Under the pieces are notes generated by a model. That model made no database searches, was not told the DNA's origin, and worked only from the letters and a program-made list of their open reading frames with translations. Below, piece by piece: positions 62,988 to 64,000 of a stretch of 64,000 nucleotides of DNA (position 1 is the stretch's first letter; every line of letters starts with the position of its first letter). This stretch comes from an uncultured Thiothrix sp. (GTDB lineage: Bacteria; Pseudomonadota; Gammaproteobacteria; Thiotrichales; Thiotrichaceae). Location: assembly GCF_937873765.1 (NCBI RefSeq), contig NZ_CALMZC010000014.1, forward strand, positions 1 to 64,000, written 5' to 3'. The translations under genes and the position numbers were made by a program.

Positions 62988-63527
62988 ATGATGCATAACT
63001 ATGCTTTATTATGGATGTTATTTCTGGTCTTACCTGTTTGGGCAGATGACTTTGCTATTGAGAACATTCGCCAAACCTATACGCAAATCCATAGCTCACT
63101 ACCTAGCCTTAAAGCCTCTGAATTTGAGTCAGGATTGCAAAGTACTGAAGGTGTTCAGGCTGTAAAACACCAAGATCAACAAGGAAAAATTAAGCTCATC
63201 AAACTGACTGTGTTTGGTGAAATGGGCAATAACCTTAGCGAATACTATTATCAAGATCAGCAAGTAGTATTTGTTTTAACTAGCGAGCGCCGTTATAACG
63301 CACCTATTTATCTAAATGCTACTAAAGCTAAAGAATTAGGCATAGCAGCGTTTGATCCAAAGAAAACGACTCTCACGGAAAACCGTTATTATTTCAAAGC
63401 AGAGCAATTGCTCCGCTGGTTGGATAATAATAAATATCCTATCAAATCAAGCGAGCCGCGTTTTAAGCGAGAGGCTAAGCGCGTATTGAGTGAAAGTAAA
63501 AAATTATTAACTAAAGCTAAAAATTAA
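62988..63527 (+). CDS. Secreted hypothetical protein
   Basis: About 179 residues. A signal peptide ends PVWA-DD, so ATG 62988 or 62991 is the likely start; GTG 62964 would add eight residues. The mature protein is small, lysine-rich at the C-terminus, with repeated Tyr-Tyr ('SEYYYQDQQVVFVLTSERRY'). I do not recognise a family. It follows the amylosucrase gene by 34 bases on the same strand, but functional linkage is not evident. Confidence 0.6.
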   Translation: MMHNYALLWMLFLVLPVWADDFAIENIRQTYTQIHSSLPSLKASEFESGLQSTEGVQAVKHQDQQGKIKLIKLTVFGEMGNNLSEYYYQDQQVVFVLTSERRYNAPIYLNATKAKELGIAAFDPKKTTLTENRYYFKAEQLLRWLDNNKYPIKSSEPRFKREAKRVLSESKKLLTKAKN

Positions 63528-63559
63528 CAGAAAAAGCAAATTATGAATCCTTTATGTAT

Positions 63560-64000
63560 TTAGCTCCCCAAACTATAAGGCTTCAAATAAAGAATATGCA
63601 GATCTTTTGTTGGGGTGAAGTTGGTCTTTTCCATCACAAAAGTTCTCGCGTCAATCTTTTTTACACCTGAGCCGCAAAAGCTTAGTTTCTCGTTAGGATC
63701 AGATTTTTTCACCGTCAATTTGAATTTGCCGATCGGGCCTTTCCAATTTGCACCGGTGGTAAGGATATATTCGATGACATCAGTGGATACTTTGTAGTTA
63801 GTTTTTTCCAGTTGCTTCATCCAGCTTTGCAAATCCTGATCAATACAGAATTTACCACTGGCTTCATCTTGCATGCCGTATTCGACTGAACCACCTACAC
63901 CCGGTGTATATTCATGCACAACAGAAACGATCTTTTTCGCTGGAAAAGTTTGCATCCAATGATGAGTAATTTTGTGCGCATAAGCTTGCACATCCTTATC
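63560..64000 (-). CDS. DUF4424-family secreted protein, N-terminus outside the window
   Basis: The C-terminal 146 residues of a gene cut by the window end; the frame stays open to base 64000, so the first Met seen is not the start. DUF4424 features are visible: 'WMQTFPAKKIVSVVHEYTPGVGGSV', 'FCIDQDLQSWM', 'YILTTGANWKGPIGKFKL' and 'FCGSGVKKIDARTFV' (read in pieces). The family is periplasmic with unknown function. Confidence 0.75.
   Translation of the reverse strand, partial: DKDVQAYAHKITHHWMQTFPAKKIVSVVHEYTPGVGGSVEYGMQDEASGKFCIDQDLQSWMKQLEKTNYKVSTDVIEYILTTGANWKGPIGKFKLTVKKSDPNEKLSFCGSGVKKIDARTFVMEKTNFTPTKDLHILYLKPYSLGS

Overview
The window reads as chromosomal DNA of a gammaproteobacterium. 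The mix of a chromosomal integron tail, TRAP transporters, PQQ-linked alcohol oxidation and aromatic acyl-CoA catabolism would suit Thiotrichales-type or related heterotrophs, but the sequence alone does not fix the genus. No rRNA, tRNA, CRISPR array or complete insertion sequence was seen.

Region 1 (1-4530) is the distal end of an integron cassette array. Five attC-like sites (four of one family, one of a clearly different family) separate an unassigned ORF, a NERD/zinc-finger protein, a decayed SEFIR-domain gene, a Phd-VapC toxin-antitoxin pair and a BrnT-BrnA pair whose toxin carries an N-terminal frameshift. The last attC has lost its GTT core and is followed by a relic of a second brnT-like gene. 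This marks the array/chromosome border. Region 2 (4707-8990) is a three-gene AttEFGH-like ABC export/lipoprotein operon.

Region 3 (9070-33778) is a large aromatic-acid catabolic island. On the plus strand are boxA (reductase of benzoyl-CoA epoxidase, without boxB or boxC), a beta-ketoadipyl-CoA lower pathway (crotonase, PaaH-like dehydrogenase, MaoC, PcaF-like thiolase) and a TRAP transporter. On the minus strand are a Liv-type ABC importer, a feruloyl-CoA-synthetase-like ligase, crotonase, thiolase, SDR, 4-hydroxybenzoyl-CoA-type thioesterase and acyl-CoA dehydrogenase, which together look like CoA-dependent beta-oxidation of hydroxycinnamate or phenylpropanoate side chains. A TetR regulator with an extra transposase-like HTH is divergent. 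A histidine kinase/LuxR pair, a PcaC-like decarboxylase and a family III CoA-transferase follow.

Region 4 (33950-53190) is a PQQ alcohol-oxidation island. It holds two tandem pqqA genes with pqqB, then (after an inserted rdd gene and a complete rbsBACRD ribose operon with a 32-bp palindromic operator) pqqCDE, a GAF-type regulator, a PQQ dehydrogenase with the lanthanide-type Asp pair, a two-domain cytochrome c, and the accessory set (MoxJ-like binding protein, SoxYZ-like carrier, relay metallohydrolase, CXXCW protein). A four-gene TolQ/TolR-like envelope module follows directly. The three PQQ transcription units share an 11-bp-spaced direct repeat (CCAACC-N5-CCAACC) placed just upstream of a -10 box, an apparent shared activator site.

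Region 5 (53236-64000) has a second TRAP transporter with a split transketolase, an SDR and a divergent LysR regulator (polyol or sugar-acid use), then a pterin dehydratase-like protein, an AlaX editing protein, an amylosucrase and a DUF4424 gene cut by the window end.
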